Source: Crocinitomix sp. (GTDB lineage: Bacteria; Bacteroidota; Bacteroidia; Flavobacteriales_D; Crocinitomicaceae). Taken from it: a stretch of DNA of 64,000 bases. The notes beneath the pieces were generated by a model. The model was not told the DNA's origin, ran no database searches, and saw only the letters and a list, made by a program, of their open reading frames with translations. Of the stretch, positions 53,509 through 63,119 are shown in pieces. Location: NCBI GenBank assembly GCA_013138735.1, contig WTCE01000100.1, positions 1-64,000 of the forward strand, read 5' to 3'. Numbering within the stretch: the first letter of the stretch is position 1; every line of letters starts with the position of its first letter. A program made the position numbers and the translations under genes.

Positions 53509-54765
53509 TTACACAATCATCTTAACAGGATTCTCTAAAAATGCTTTTAAATCTTTTAAGAACGCAGATCCAACTGCCCCATCTACAACTCTATGGTCGC
53601 ATGACAAGCTTAATTTCATGATGTTTCCAGGAACAATTTCTCCGTTTTTAACAACTGGAGTTGCTTTAATTTGACCAACAGATAGAATACAACCATTGGG
53701 AGGATTAATAATTGAAGTAAAATCTTCAATACCGAACATTCCAAGGTTTGAAATAGCGAAAGTTCCGCCTTGCATTTCCTCAGGTTGTAGTTTTTTATCA
53801 CGTGCTCTTGCAGCCAAGTCTTTAATTTCGTGACCAATTTGCTCAAAGCCTTTCGTGTCCGTGAATTTAACCACCGGCACTAATAAACCTTCATCAACTG
53901 CAACCGCTACACCAATATGAATATGATCATTATAACGAATCGCGTCACCAATCCAGTCAGCATTTACTTTCGGATTCTTTCTTAAAGCCGCCGCAGATGC
54001 TTTAACAATCATGTCATTGAATGAGATTTTAACACCTTCATCCGCATTAATTGCTTTTCTAGCAACAATTGCATTGTCCATATCCACTTCCATTTTTAAA
54101 TAGAAATGTGGAGCAGAAAATTTAGAAGCTGTTAATGTACGTGCAATTGCTTTTCTCATTTGAGAAAGAGGCACATCTGTATATGATTCTGTTCCAATAG
54201 CTGCTGCATAGCTATTAGCGCTTGCTGCTATTGGGGTATAATTTTCAATATCAGCTTTTACAATTCGGTTGTTTTCACCAGTACCATGAACAGTCGCTAA
54301 GTTAATTCCTTTCTCATCTGCCATTTTTCGGGCGAGGGGAGAAGCAAAAATTCTAACGTTTGAATTGGCTGCTGGCGTTGCAGCAACTGGTGTACTTGCA
54401 GCTACGGGAGCCGCAGCTGGAGTTGGTGCTGATTCAGTTTTAGTAGCTGGCGTTGCCGCCTTTTCTTCCTCAGCTGGAGCAGCATTAGTACTTGTGTCTG
54501 CTGCAATTATTGCGTCAACGTCATCACCTTTTTCGCCAATAATGGCTAAAATATCGTTTATTGGAGCAGCAGCACCTTTTTCAACCCCTATATACAGTAA
54601 AACACCATCATAGAAAGATTCAAATTCCATGGTAGCTTTGTCCGTTTCAATCTCAGCGATTAATTCACCTTCTTCAACAGTATCACCTATTTTTTTATGC
54701 CATTCAGCAACAACCCCTTCGGTCATTGTATCTGATAATTTCGGCATTCTTACGATTTCGGCCAT
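53509..54765 (-). CDS. pdhC: Pyruvate dehydrogenase E2, dihydrolipoyl acetyltransferase
   Basis: The E2 core transfers acetyl groups from lipoate to CoA. A single lipoyl domain (Lys in 'ETDKATMEFESF'), an Ala/Pro linker, a peripheral-subunit-binding domain ('ASPLARKMADEKGINLATVHGTG') and the catalytic domain ending 'LSCDHRVVDGAVGSAFL' are in order; 418 aa. It lies 65 bp downstream of pdhA on the same strand. E1-beta and E3 are encoded elsewhere. Confidence 0.94.
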   Translation of the reverse strand: MAEIVRMPKLSDTMTEGVVAEWHKKIGDTVEEGELIAEIETDKATMEFESFYDGVLLYIGVEKGAAAPINDILAIIGEKGDDVDAIIAADTSTNAAPAEEEKAATPATKTESAPTPAAAPVAASTPVAATPAANSNVRIFASPLARKMADEKGINLATVHGTGENNRIVKADIENYTPIAASANSYAAAIGTESYTDVPLSQMRKAIARTLTASKFSAPHFYLKMEVDMDNAIVARKAINADEGVKISFNDMIVKASAAALRKNPKVNADWIGDAIRYNDHIHIGVAVAVDEGLLVPVVKFTDTKGFEQIGHEIKDLAARARDKKLQPEEMQGGTFAISNLGMFGIEDFTSIINPPNGCILSVGQIKATPVVKNGEIVPGNIMKLSLSCDHRVVDGAVGSAFLKDLKAFLENPVKMIV

Positions 54766-54830
54766 TTTATAATTTCGTTTGTGTTTTATTAATTTATTTC
54801 AGATGAATGATCACCTAAAACAGACCAAAT

Positions 54831-55886
54831 TTATGCTAAATATTCTTTGATGTAAGGATAGTCAGCTTGATTATAAACATCTTTGTATAGTTCATCTGCT
54901 GTTGGTAATGGAGAATCCTCAGCGAACTTAATCGATTCGGCAACTTCATTTTTTACCCAAGCATCAATCTCTGCAATTTCCTTTGCAGTTAAAAATTTGT
55001 TCGTTTTAATCTCACTTAAAATATGTTCAATTGGATCTTTCGATTGCCATTCAGCAACCTCATCCTTTGTTCTATATTTTTGTGGATCAGACATTGAATG
55101 TCCTTTATAACGATAAGTACGAATATCCAATAAAGTGGGTCCGTCTCCTCGTCTTGCGCGAGCAGCTGCTTCTTCAATCGCTTCATGTACACTTTCAGGT
55201 CGCATACCATCTACAATAAACGAAGGCATTTCATACGACAAGCCCATTTTAGACATGTCAGTAACATTCGTTGTGCGTTCAACAGATGTTCCCATGGCGT
55301 AGTTATTATTTTCAATAATAAAAATGCATGGTAATTTCCATACCATGGCCATATTGAAAGTTTCATGCAATGCACCTTGTCGCGCAGCGCCATCACCAAA
55401 TGAACAGAAAGCAACATTATTTGTTCCTCTATATTTTTCAGCAAAAGCTAATCCTGCTCCCATTGGAATTTGTGCTCCAACAATACCATGTCCACCGTAA
55501 AAACCTTTATCAGTATCAAAAAAGTGCATAGAACCACCTTTACCTTTTGAACAACCAGTGCTTTTTCCGTATAGCTCGGCTGCTAAAATGCGTGGGTCTG
55601 TGCCCAAAGCCATAGGATGACCATGATCACGATATGCAGTAATGTGTTTATCTCCTTCAATTGCCGCTGAGGCAGTTCCTACCGCAATAGCCTCTTGTCC
55701 AATATAGACATGCAAAAATCCACCGAATTTTTGTTGAATATATAACTGAGAAATTTTCTCTTCGAATTTACGTATCAATAGCATGTCTTTGTACCATTTT
55801 ACATAAGTCTCTTTCGAGAATTTTGTTCCACCAGTTTTTCGGGTAGATTTTGTCGCTTTTTTAGTAGTAGCAGTCTTTGATGCCAT
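54831..55886 (-). CDS. pdhA: Pyruvate dehydrogenase E1 component, alpha subunit
   Basis: This TPP-dependent decarboxylase subunit has the TPP motif 'GDGAARQGALHETFNMAMVWKLPCIFIIENNNYAMGT' and the regulatory-type loop 'YRYKGHSMSDPQKYRTKDE'. I start it at the ATG at 55886 (MASKTATTKKATKS, a Lys/Thr-rich tail before the fold), giving 351 aa; the track's extra 26 residues overlap the likely promoter. Confidence 0.94.
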   Translation of the reverse strand: MASKTATTKKATKSTRKTGGTKFSKETYVKWYKDMLLIRKFEEKISQLYIQQKFGGFLHVYIGQEAIAVGTASAAIEGDKHITAYRDHGHPMALGTDPRILAAELYGKSTGCSKGKGGSMHFFDTDKGFYGGHGIVGAQIPMGAGLAFAEKYRGTNNVAFCSFGDGAARQGALHETFNMAMVWKLPCIFIIENNNYAMGTSVERTTNVTDMSKMGLSYEMPSFIVDGMRPESVHEAIEEAAARARRGDGPTLLDIRTYRYKGHSMSDPQKYRTKDEVAEWQSKDPIEHILSEIKTNKFLTAKEIAEIDAWVKNEVAESIKFAEDSPLPTADELYKDVYNQADYPYIKEYLA

Positions 55887-55913
55887 ATTGCCCGTTTTAG
55901 CTTTAATGAAAGA

Positions 55914-55921
55914 CAAATATA
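55914..55921 (-). promoter_or_regulatory. Candidate -7 box of pdhA
   Basis: TATATTTG on the minus strand fits TAnnTTTG and lies 28 bp before the chosen ATG, inside the longer ORF of the track. Confidence 0.45.
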
Positions 55922-55937
55922 AATTTTTATTTGCAAC

Positions 55938-56190
55938 CTGAGTTCGCTTATTCCAAATTTCCACAGAAGTCTTGAAAATGGTGAGATTCTGATAGGGAAA
56001 ACAGTGTGCTAAAGGGTTGATTTGAGGTTTTTTCTGCCTAAAGATTGCCGTTTACAAGACGTTCCGGAGGATTGATTTCATTTGCCTTATACGTCGTTAT
56101 TGTTTCTCGAAGTATAAATAGTCTATCAAACCAATGCCTTATCTAAGACAATTGAAATCAACTGTGAGCGTTTGGAATAAGCGAACTCAG
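55938..56190. repeat. Perfect 20-bp inverted repeat flanking 213 bp
   Basis: CTGAGTTCGCTTATTCCAAA (55938-55957) and its exact complement (56171-56190) face each other upstream of pdhA. The 213 bp between holds no ORF. The rest of 55887-56366 is featureless apart from the pdhA promoter. Confidence 0.7.
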
Positions 56191-56366
56191 TTTCATAATT
56201 AATCGGAACTTTTTATCGGATGAATTTGATCCCTAAATAGATCGTCCTTTTTTCTTTACATCACAATGACAATTAGTCCAGTCGAGTTTTGATCGCGGCG
56301 TAAAGAAAAATAGAAGTAAATTTAAATAATTATTAGACTGTAACGTTTTAGATAATTGTATTATAT

Positions 56367-57107
56367 ATGGAGAAATCAGCCCCTATGAACCGCTTACTTT
56401 TATTGCTTATTCTAAGTGTTTTAGCTCCGTCCTTATTTGGACAGAAAATATCGAACGTTGATTTTGACGCGATTAAAATCGAGATTAGCGATTCTAGTTC
56501 AATTTATTATTACCCTTCATTGGTCAAACGTTTTCAAAAGCAAGACACAACCTTAAGTAATGTTGCATTCAACTATTTATATTACGGCAATGTCTTTCAA
56601 GAAAACTACTATCCTTATGGGGCCACAGACCAACAAAGACTTTTTGTAGAAGCTTATAAAAAGAATGATTCATTTGCGAAAACGGAGGAGTTAGGTTTGG
56701 CAGTTTTAAATGAAAACCCAGTCAATTTGGATGTGTTACTAAAGATGGTGTTTTTATATAATAGAGAGAAAGATGTAGGGAAAGCCACAATTTTTGCAAA
56801 GCTCTATGTCTCATTTTTAGAAGTTATTTATGCAAGCGGAACGGGAGAGGATTGTAATAATGGATTTGTCGTGATTTCGGTAGATGATGAATACCGTATC
56901 ACGGGAGATTTGGGTTTGACAGTGGTAAGACAAGCTTTGGTTGGCTCATGCGATCAACTTGTGTTTTCGAGAAAGGGACAAAAATGGAAGAGCCGGATTA
57001 AAGGTTTGTTTTTTAACGTAAAAATGCCATTAAGTTATTTAGCCAAATCTTTCCAGCATTCTGATGATCCTTTACCAGATAAAAATCCAGATGAAGACGA
57101 AGATTAG
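56367..57107 (+). CDS. DUF4919-family secreted protein
   Basis: The signal peptide is good from either the ATG at 56367 or Met-7 at 56385 (MNRLLLLLILSVLAPSLFGQ). The 220-aa mature part ('VAFNYLYYGNVFQENYYPYG', 'AYKKNDSFAKTEELGLAVLNENPVNLDVLLKM') matches the helical DUF4919 type. The acidic tail DKNPDEDED overlaps the convergent cdd gene by 4 bp. The role is unknown. Confidence 0.75.
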   Translation: MEKSAPMNRLLLLLILSVLAPSLFGQKISNVDFDAIKIEISDSSSIYYYPSLVKRFQKQDTTLSNVAFNYLYYGNVFQENYYPYGATDQQRLFVEAYKKNDSFAKTEELGLAVLNENPVNLDVLLKMVFLYNREKDVGKATIFAKLYVSFLEVIYASGTGEDCNNGFVVISVDDEYRITGDLGLTVVRQALVGSCDQLVFSRKGQKWKSRIKGLFFNVKMPLSYLAKSFQHSDDPLPDKNPDEDED

Positions 57108-57577
57108 TCTAAAAAACTACCGTCAAAAGCCCACGGAAGCAAATCTTTGCATGAATTTAAGCTGATTATTGTTCCGTTTTTAGCAACCATTATTAATTGA
57201 ATTGGTTGTTCTTGTCTAATTTCCACTTCAACTAATGTTTGCCTGCAAAGTCCGCAGGGTGGCACAGGCACTTTTAAATCTTTGTCTACATAAACAACCA
57301 ACATTGTAATTTTTTGGTTCGGATAATTTGAAACCGTATGTGATAATAAATTACGTTCGGCACATATCGAAACAGGATAAGAAGCGTTTTCCATATTGGC
57401 GCCTTTAATAATTTCGCCCGTTTCTAATCTTAATCCTGCACCCACATGAAATTTAGAATAAGGCGCATAGGCATTGTCTGCAAATTGAATCGTTTCATCA
57501 ATTAGCGCTTTTAAATCCATGTCTTTGATAGAATCATATGTGAATTCTTGATAAGCTATCGTAATTTTTTTTTGCAT
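57104..57577 (-). CDS. cdd: Cytidine deaminase
   Basis: Cdd converts cytidine and deoxycytidine to uridine forms in pyrimidine salvage. Zinc ligands and the catalytic Glu are in 'SICAERNLL' and 'PPCGLCRQTLVE'; 'YSKFHVGAGLRLETGEIIKGANMENASYP' is typical. At 157 aa it is the homotetrameric short form. Confidence 0.94.
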   Translation of the reverse strand: MQKKITIAYQEFTYDSIKDMDLKALIDETIQFADNAYAPYSKFHVGAGLRLETGEIIKGANMENASYPVSICAERNLLSHTVSNYPNQKITMLVVYVDKDLKVPVPPCGLCRQTLVEVEIRQEQPIQLIMVAKNGTIISLNSCKDLLPWAFDGSFLD

Positions 57578-57761
57578 AAATAGGGTTTAGCCATAAGCCA
57601 TTTAGTCGCGTTTTATAACCGTTTTGATGGATCAAGGAAGAATAAATGTACACATTCTGTAGAATATGTCTGACTTATTTATTCTTAAGCGTTAAACCTT
57701 TTGTTTAAGAGGTAGTCCTATGAATCTATATTTAATGTAAGCTTAACATTAAAAAATAACT

Positions 57762-57769
57762 TATTTTTG
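57762..57769 (+). promoter_or_regulatory. -7 box of the VTC/DUF4956 operon
   Basis: TATTTTTG fits TAnnTTTG and ends 6 nt before the ATG at 57776, so the mRNA is probably leaderless. The TTG at 57767 used by the ORF track is part of this box. Confidence 0.5.
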
Positions 57770-57775
57770 CAGCCA

Positions 57776-58528
57776 ATGACAAAACCTTTGCCACAAGATA
57801 TTAGCTTATTGAATGATTTTGATCCTATCACATTGCAAGAGATGGATGGGGTGAAGTTAATGAATCGGACGGATACGAAATTTGTCTTTAAGCGTGAGGC
57901 ACTCAATGGTTTTTTAGATATTTTAAAGGATGAATATCGGGTTTTAAATATTAAAGACAATTTAATATCCTCTTATAAAACACTTTATTTCGATACACCA
58001 GAGTTTCAGTTTTTTGCGGACCATCACAACGGCAAAGGCAATCGATTCAAAGTTAGAATGCGAAGCTATGTTGAATCGAATTTGTTCTTTTTAGAAATTA
58101 AGAATAAGTATAAAGGAAGAACGGCTAAGAGCAGAATTAAAGTTCCAGATTTTGAATTGGAATTAAAAAATAAATCAAACAATTATATTGCAGAAGTGAT
58201 TGGTGAACCAATTCATTTGGATGCGAAACTTTGGAATAATTTTAATCGTATCACACTTGTAAACAACAAAGAAAAGGAACGTTTAACCTTAGATTTGGAT
58301 TTGTCTTTTGATTGGGACGGTACTAAAATTAACTACGAACATGTTGTTATTGCTGAGTTGAAACAAGAAAATGTAGATCGTTCAAGTCTTTTTTATAGTA
58401 TAATGAAAAAGAACGGAATCCGACCAAACGGAATGAGTAAATATTGTGTTGGTACGGTTGCATTATATCCGGAACTGAAGTACAATAATTTTAAAGAAAA
58501 AATACTTTTAATAGATAAATTAATATAA
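57776..58528 (+). CDS. VTC-domain polyphosphate polymerase-like protein
   Basis: This 250-aa protein has the VTC/CYTH tunnel fold: 'NRTDTKFVFKREAL', 'YKTLYFDTPEFQFFADHHNGKGNRFKVRMRSYVESNLFFLEIKNK' and 'IAELKQ' supply the basic and acidic residues for phosphate and metal. Eukaryotic VTC proteins make polyphosphate; the bacterial members are less studied. It is followed after 1 bp by the DUF4956 membrane protein, a standard pairing, so the two probably act as one membrane-bound unit. Confidence 0.85.
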   Translation: MTKPLPQDISLLNDFDPITLQEMDGVKLMNRTDTKFVFKREALNGFLDILKDEYRVLNIKDNLISSYKTLYFDTPEFQFFADHHNGKGNRFKVRMRSYVESNLFFLEIKNKYKGRTAKSRIKVPDFELELKNKSNNYIAEVIGEPIHLDAKLWNNFNRITLVNNKEKERLTLDLDLSFDWDGTKINYEHVVIAELKQENVDRSSLFYSIMKKNGIRPNGMSKYCVGTVALYPELKYNNFKEKILLIDKLI

Positions 58529-58529
58529 T

Positions 58530-59162
58530 ATGGAATCACCAACACCAGATGAAATTGAGTTTTTAGGAATGAAATTAATGGATAACGACTTTTGGAAGTT
58601 GTTGTTCAAGTTTGCTTTCAATTTGTTCTTTCTTACTGCAATTGTTAGATACGTCTATTATAAAAAAACGCCGCGAAAAAATTATTTGTTTACGTTTTTC
58701 ATGATCTCAATCATCTCTTTTTTCATCTGCTTTGCTTTGAAAAAATTTGAAATGGGAGTAGGAATGGGACTTGGTTTATTTGCCATTTTTGGGATTATTC
58801 GCTATCGAACAAACCCCATGCGAATTCGTGAAATGACCTATCTTTTTTTGGTAATCGGATTATCTGTAGTAAATGCCCTTTCGGGTAATTTGAGTGTCAT
58901 TGAAATGGTCTTCATAAATGGGATTGTATGGCTCATTGTTTATTTAATGGAGAATTGGTTGCTTCAAAGTAATGAAGATGACAAGACTATTATTTACGAA
59001 AAAATTGAGAATATTAAACCAGCACGTTATACTGAGCTAGTAGCTGATTTAGAAGAAAGAACTGGTATGTCAATAATTCGAGCAGAAGTAGGAAAGGTTG
59101 ACTTTTTAAAAGATACCGCTGAGATCAAAATTTATTTTGAAGAAGATTTGTCGAAACTATAG
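58530..59162 (+). CDS. DUF4956-family membrane protein
   Basis: This 210-aa protein has four or five helices (~25-45, 50-70, 75-95, 105-122, 125-142) and the family block 'GLGLFAIFGIIRYRTNPMRIREMTYLFLVIGLSVVNAL', then a cytoplasmic ferredoxin-like tail. It is the partner of the VTC-domain protein just upstream. Confidence 0.88.
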   Translation: MESPTPDEIEFLGMKLMDNDFWKLLFKFAFNLFFLTAIVRYVYYKKTPRKNYLFTFFMISIISFFICFALKKFEMGVGMGLGLFAIFGIIRYRTNPMRIREMTYLFLVIGLSVVNALSGNLSVIEMVFINGIVWLIVYLMENWLLQSNEDDKTIIYEKIENIKPARYTELVADLEERTGMSIIRAEVGKVDFLKDTAEIKIYFEEDLSKL

Positions 59163-59180
59163 ATTCTGCCTAATGAACTG

Positions 59181-59234
59181 AAAAGTCCAAACGCACATTG
59201 AGGTTTTCGAAATGTGCGTTTGGACTTTTTTTTT
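59181..59234. terminator. Two-way terminator with conserved apical motif
   Basis: A perfect 19-bp stem (AAAAGTCCAAACGCACATT) closes GAGGTTTTCGA, between the convergent DUF4956 gene and the SGNH/PKD gene, with a T9 run on the plus side. Confidence 0.95.
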
Positions 59235-59243
59235 GCAAAATTC

Positions 59244-60458
59244 TTAAAGAATGATTACCCGCCTTGTTTCATTATTTGCCTTTACCAAGTAAATCCCTGC
59301 GGGTAATGTTAAAGTCGTTAGGTCATCAATTATAGTTTTTAAGTATAACTGACCATCTATTGTATAAATTTCAATCGTTTCTTTGTCACCTTCAAAATCA
59401 ATTGTTACATCTCCTGTAGAAGGGTTAGGGTATATGTTCAGTTTTGACAATTTAAGGGCTTCAATACCTGTGTCATCAACTCCGCCAACGCTAATATCTT
59501 CTTGTCCACAACTTGTTACGGTAAGTGTTGCTATATACTCGCTATCGTCAGGGTATTCGTGAACAGGATGTTCTTCAGTCGAAGTTTCACCATCTCCAAA
59601 TTCCCAAAAATATTCAAAGCCGTGTTCGCTTGTATTGATGAATGTAGCAATTGGCCCATCAAATGAAACCATAAAGCTGGCAATTGGTACAGTATAATCT
59701 ATCGTTAAAGAATCGACTTCATGTAAGACATGATGCGCAACACCTTGCAAAAAATCTGTTTCTTCTACTGTCATTCCATCCGGAACATAGGAATTACCGT
59801 CTACCGAAGTGTCAAAAATAAGCTCGTAAAAATAACAAGCAGAAAGATATACACCGTACATGGACGGATGACTGCCATCACCAACATACAAATCTTCAAA
59901 TGGAACAAGTGGTGCTAAATAGGTGTCAATATGTTGGAATCCAATTCCAATAGGTGCCAATCTTCCACTATGCGTGTCGGCCATATAATCATAGGCTATA
60001 TAAAGGCGTTGATTCATTTTTGTAAATGTATTAATCGAATCCCACATGGGGTCACCATCTCGTCTTCCCCAAGTATTAAAGAATATTGGAACAGCACAAG
60101 GGTTTGCACTACGAATTGAATCAACTAAGATTTCGGCAAAAGGAAAGCACTCTTCATGAACTTGTTCCCAAGGAAAAGAAGGCAATTGGCTTTGTTCTTG
60201 AAGGACCACAAAATCCCAATCATTAGCACTTATTTTAGAAAGTGTGGTTGCATTTACAGAATGCATTTCAAAAATGAATCCACCAGGTGCGTTCTGATCT
60301 TTAATTAGAGTATTGCCATCTGCAGCTGCTAATTCAACAACCATCCCTGTTAAATCATAGGAGTTAGTATAACTATTGCCTATAAAGAGGGCCTTTTTCT
60401 CTATTTGAGCAAACGTGAAATTAGAGAGGATTAAAAGTAAGAGTACTATGCGTTTCAT
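59244..60458 (-). CDS. T9SS cargo: SGNH-like hydrolase with PKD domain
   Basis: After a signal peptide (…SNFTFAQ) comes an SGNH/DUF4886-type hydrolase ('ALFIGNSYTNSYDL', 'DWDFVVLQEQSQLPS', 'GDGSHPSMYGVYLSACYFYELIF') with the Ser, Asn and Asp-x-x-His positions filled by GNSYT and GDGSHPS. A PKD domain ('FEYFWEFGDGETSTEEHPVHEY') and a T9SS type A sorting domain ('LNIYPNPSTGDVTIDF… LPAGIYLVKA') end the 404-aa protein. It should be secreted by the machine encoded at 12982-19373. Confidence 0.85.
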   Translation of the reverse strand: MKRIVLLLLILSNFTFAQIEKKALFIGNSYTNSYDLTGMVVELAAADGNTLIKDQNAPGGFIFEMHSVNATTLSKISANDWDFVVLQEQSQLPSFPWEQVHEECFPFAEILVDSIRSANPCAVPIFFNTWGRRDGDPMWDSINTFTKMNQRLYIAYDYMADTHSGRLAPIGIGFQHIDTYLAPLVPFEDLYVGDGSHPSMYGVYLSACYFYELIFDTSVDGNSYVPDGMTVEETDFLQGVAHHVLHEVDSLTIDYTVPIASFMVSFDGPIATFINTSEHGFEYFWEFGDGETSTEEHPVHEYPDDSEYIATLTVTSCGQEDISVGGVDDTGIEALKLSKLNIYPNPSTGDVTIDFEGDKETIEIYTIDGQLYLKTIIDDLTTLTLPAGIYLVKANNETRRVIIL

Positions 60459-60572
60459 TTCAATATTTTTTGATTAAGATGAATGTTTCAGTACAAAGGT
60501 TGCTCTTATTTAAATGAATGAAGTAGTTATGTCTCGTTCATATTGGAAACCCAATTCCTTAGAAATCCCGTC

Positions 60573-60911
60573 TTAATCTGCCAATCGAGCAGAAATAGTT
60601 ACTCTTCCTTGGTGAAAGGTTGGATATCCATTGCCCTTTTCAAATTTTAGTTGAGTTAAAATCAAATTCTTTGCGCGATAAGCGTAAATCGTACTTCTTA
60701 TCGTAGATTCTATCTTGTTATGCATACAAGAAGTAACATTTCCTTTCACATCTACAGCAATATCAAAAACCAAAATTCCAGTAGCGTTCATTTCCATAGA
60801 AAAAGAAATTTCTTGGATTACTTTCCGCCCATCTAGCGCAATTTTTCCACTGACTTGGGCGCTGCCAAATAAGGTTGTGAAAAACAGAATGAGGATCAAT
60901 AGGTATTTCAT
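60573..60911 (-). CDS. Small secreted protein, TonB-C-like
   Basis: I start at the ATG at 60911 (MKYLLILILFFTTLFGSAQ signal), giving 112 aa. The mature part ('ATGILVFDIAVDVKGNVTSCMHNKIESTIRSTIYAYRAKNLIL') has the layout of TonB C-terminal domains used as stand-alone modules in Bacteroidota. The role is unknown. Confidence 0.65.
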   Translation of the reverse strand: MKYLLILILFFTTLFGSAQVSGKIALDGRKVIQEISFSMEMNATGILVFDIAVDVKGNVTSCMHNKIESTIRSTIYAYRAKNLILTQLKFEKGNGYPTFHQGRVTISARLAD

Positions 60912-60969
60912 TTTAAACATTTTTTTAAAGATACAAAAAATCAAATTTACACGATTACTTATGGCCGAA

Positions 60970-63069
60970 TTAGCTTATGCGACTCCAATTTGGTTTTGAT
61001 TGAATAAGCGAGCGCAATTTTTTCGCCAAATATTCATGTTCTTTTAGTTCAAATTTGATGTCTTTATCCAAAAGCTCTTGCGCTTTTTCTCTTGCTAATT
61101 GTACAATTTGAGTGTCTGTTGCTAGATCAGCAATTTTAAGATTTAACAAGCCACTTTGCTGCGTACCCATGATATCGCCAGGCCCTCTTAATTTTAAATC
61201 GACTTCAGAGATTTTAAAACCGTCATTGGTTTCGCACATGGTTTCCAATCTTTTCTTGGCATTTTCTCCCAATTTATAACTACTCATTAAAATACAAAAA
61301 GACTGTTCTGCGCCACGACCTACGCGGCCACGTAACTGATGCAATTGTGAAAGGCCAAATTTTTCTGCGCTTTCAATAATCATAACACTGGCGTTGGGCA
61401 CATTAACCCCAACTTCGATTACCGTTGTGGCGACCATTATTTGCGTTTTTCCACTCGCAAATTGCTGCATTTCATGTTCCTTATCGTCCGGCTTCATTCT
61501 GCCATGAACAATGCTGACTTTGTATTTGGGTAAAGGAAAACGCCGCGTAATTGATTCATAGCCCGACATTAAATTTTGATAATCTAGTTTTTCAGATTCC
61601 TCAATTAAGGGATAAACAATATAAACTTGGCGCCCTTTTTTTATTTCATCCTCCATGAATTGAAACACTCTTAATCGTGCCGATTCAAAACGGTGAGAAG
61701 TTTGTATTTCCTTTCTTCCTGGCGGTAATTCATCAATGACTGATACATCTAAGTCACCATAAAAGGTAAGTGCCAACGTTCTTGGGATTGGTGTAGCTGT
61801 CATTACCAATTGATGAGGTGGTAATAAGTTTTTCTTCCACAGTTTAGAGCGCTGCGCAACACCAAAACGGTGCTGTTCATCAATAATTGCTAATCCTAAA
61901 TTTTTATAGCGAACAACTGGTTCGAGCAAAGCATGTGTGCCAACTAAAATGTCAATCTCACCATGTTCTAAAGCATCATGTAAAACTTTTCGTTTGGCTT
62001 TTTTTGTTGCTCCAACCAATAATTCAACTTTAACATCCATTTTTGAGAGCATTTCTGAAAGGGAAATAAAATGTTGATTGGCCAATATTGCTGTTGGTGC
62101 CATTATACAAGCCTGGTAACCGTTTCCAACCGCAATAAGCATTACCATTAATGCTACAAGCGTTTTTCCACTTCCAACATCCCCTTGCAATAAACGATTC
62201 ATATGTATTCCTGAACTAAGATCTTTCCTAATTTCTTTAATAACACGTTTTTGTGCCCCTGTCAATTCAAAGGGAATGTATTCGTCGAAAAAAGTGGTAA
62301 ATGGATCGCCAATCTCCTCAAATCGGAAACCTTTTATTTTGCGTTGTGTAATTTGTTTTCGCACTAAAAGTTCCAACTGCAAATAAAATAACTCCTGAAA
62401 TTTAAGTCTAAACTGGGCTTTTTTCGCGGCGTCATACGAAGGTGGTTGGTGAATGTCATAGATGGCCGTCTCTTTGCTGATTAAGCCTAAATCATTTCGG
62501 ATCCAATCTGGTAAATCTTCGGTGATTTGGTTTCTAATAGCTGGCAATAATTCTTTTAATAGACGTTCAATTCCGCGCGTATTAAATCCAGCTTTTTGTA
62601 ATTTTTCACCGCTATGGTAAACTGGCTGTAGTCCTTTTTGAAGTGGTCGGTCAGCAAAAATGAATTCAATTTCGGGGTGGGAAATATTATATTTTGAACC
62701 GAACTGTTTGGCTTTGCCCCACACAATTAACTCCGTACCAATAATCAGTTTTGGTTTAATCCAATTAATTCCTTTAAACCAAACTAAATCAATGGTTCCA
62801 GAGGCATCTCTAAACTTGGCTTCAAATCTTTTGCCGCGACCTGCGCCAATTTCTTTTCCCCCAATAATTTTTCCTTTTAACTGAACAGCTCCTGCAATTT
62901 CAGGTATTTGAGAAATTAAATGAAACTCTGAACGGTCGATATATCTAAATGGAAAGAGAAATAATAAGTCGCCAAAAGTCTTAATGCCAGCCTCTTCACG
63001 CAAGACTGCACCTCTTTTTGGACCAACTCCTTTAAGATATTCAATAGGGGTAGATAAAAAACCCGGCAT
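60970..63069 (-). CDS. recG: ATP-dependent DNA helicase RecG
   Basis: RecG reverses stalled forks and migrates Holliday junctions. The 699-aa protein has the N-terminal wedge (OB fold, 'LKGVGPKRGAVLREEAGIKTFGDLLFLFPFRYIDRS'), Walker A 'LLQGDVGSGKTLVALM', DEQH-type box 'AIIDEQHRFGVAQR' and the helicase C motifs 'ATTVIEVGVNVPNASVMIIESAEKFGLSQLHQLRGRVGRG' plus the TRG-like end. It is divergent from the cytochrome gene. Confidence 0.97.
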   Translation of the reverse strand: MPGFLSTPIEYLKGVGPKRGAVLREEAGIKTFGDLLFLFPFRYIDRSEFHLISQIPEIAGAVQLKGKIIGGKEIGAGRGKRFEAKFRDASGTIDLVWFKGINWIKPKLIIGTELIVWGKAKQFGSKYNISHPEIEFIFADRPLQKGLQPVYHSGEKLQKAGFNTRGIERLLKELLPAIRNQITEDLPDWIRNDLGLISKETAIYDIHQPPSYDAAKKAQFRLKFQELFYLQLELLVRKQITQRKIKGFRFEEIGDPFTTFFDEYIPFELTGAQKRVIKEIRKDLSSGIHMNRLLQGDVGSGKTLVALMVMLIAVGNGYQACIMAPTAILANQHFISLSEMLSKMDVKVELLVGATKKAKRKVLHDALEHGEIDILVGTHALLEPVVRYKNLGLAIIDEQHRFGVAQRSKLWKKNLLPPHQLVMTATPIPRTLALTFYGDLDVSVIDELPPGRKEIQTSHRFESARLRVFQFMEDEIKKGRQVYIVYPLIEESEKLDYQNLMSGYESITRRFPLPKYKVSIVHGRMKPDDKEHEMQQFASGKTQIMVATTVIEVGVNVPNASVMIIESAEKFGLSQLHQLRGRVGRGAEQSFCILMSSYKLGENAKKRLETMCETNDGFKISEVDLKLRGPGDIMGTQQSGLLNLKIADLATDTQIVQLAREKAQELLDKDIKFELKEHEYLAKKLRSLIQSKPNWSRIS

Positions 63070-63119
63070 CAGTAAATCAAATAATTTTTAGTAAATTCCA
63101 ACAATAATTTTATTCTGAT

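Noticed and set aside
55887-56366. Small RNA gene in the long gap before pdhA
   Set aside because: Only the 20-bp inverted pair was found; no promoter followed by a terminator could be assigned.
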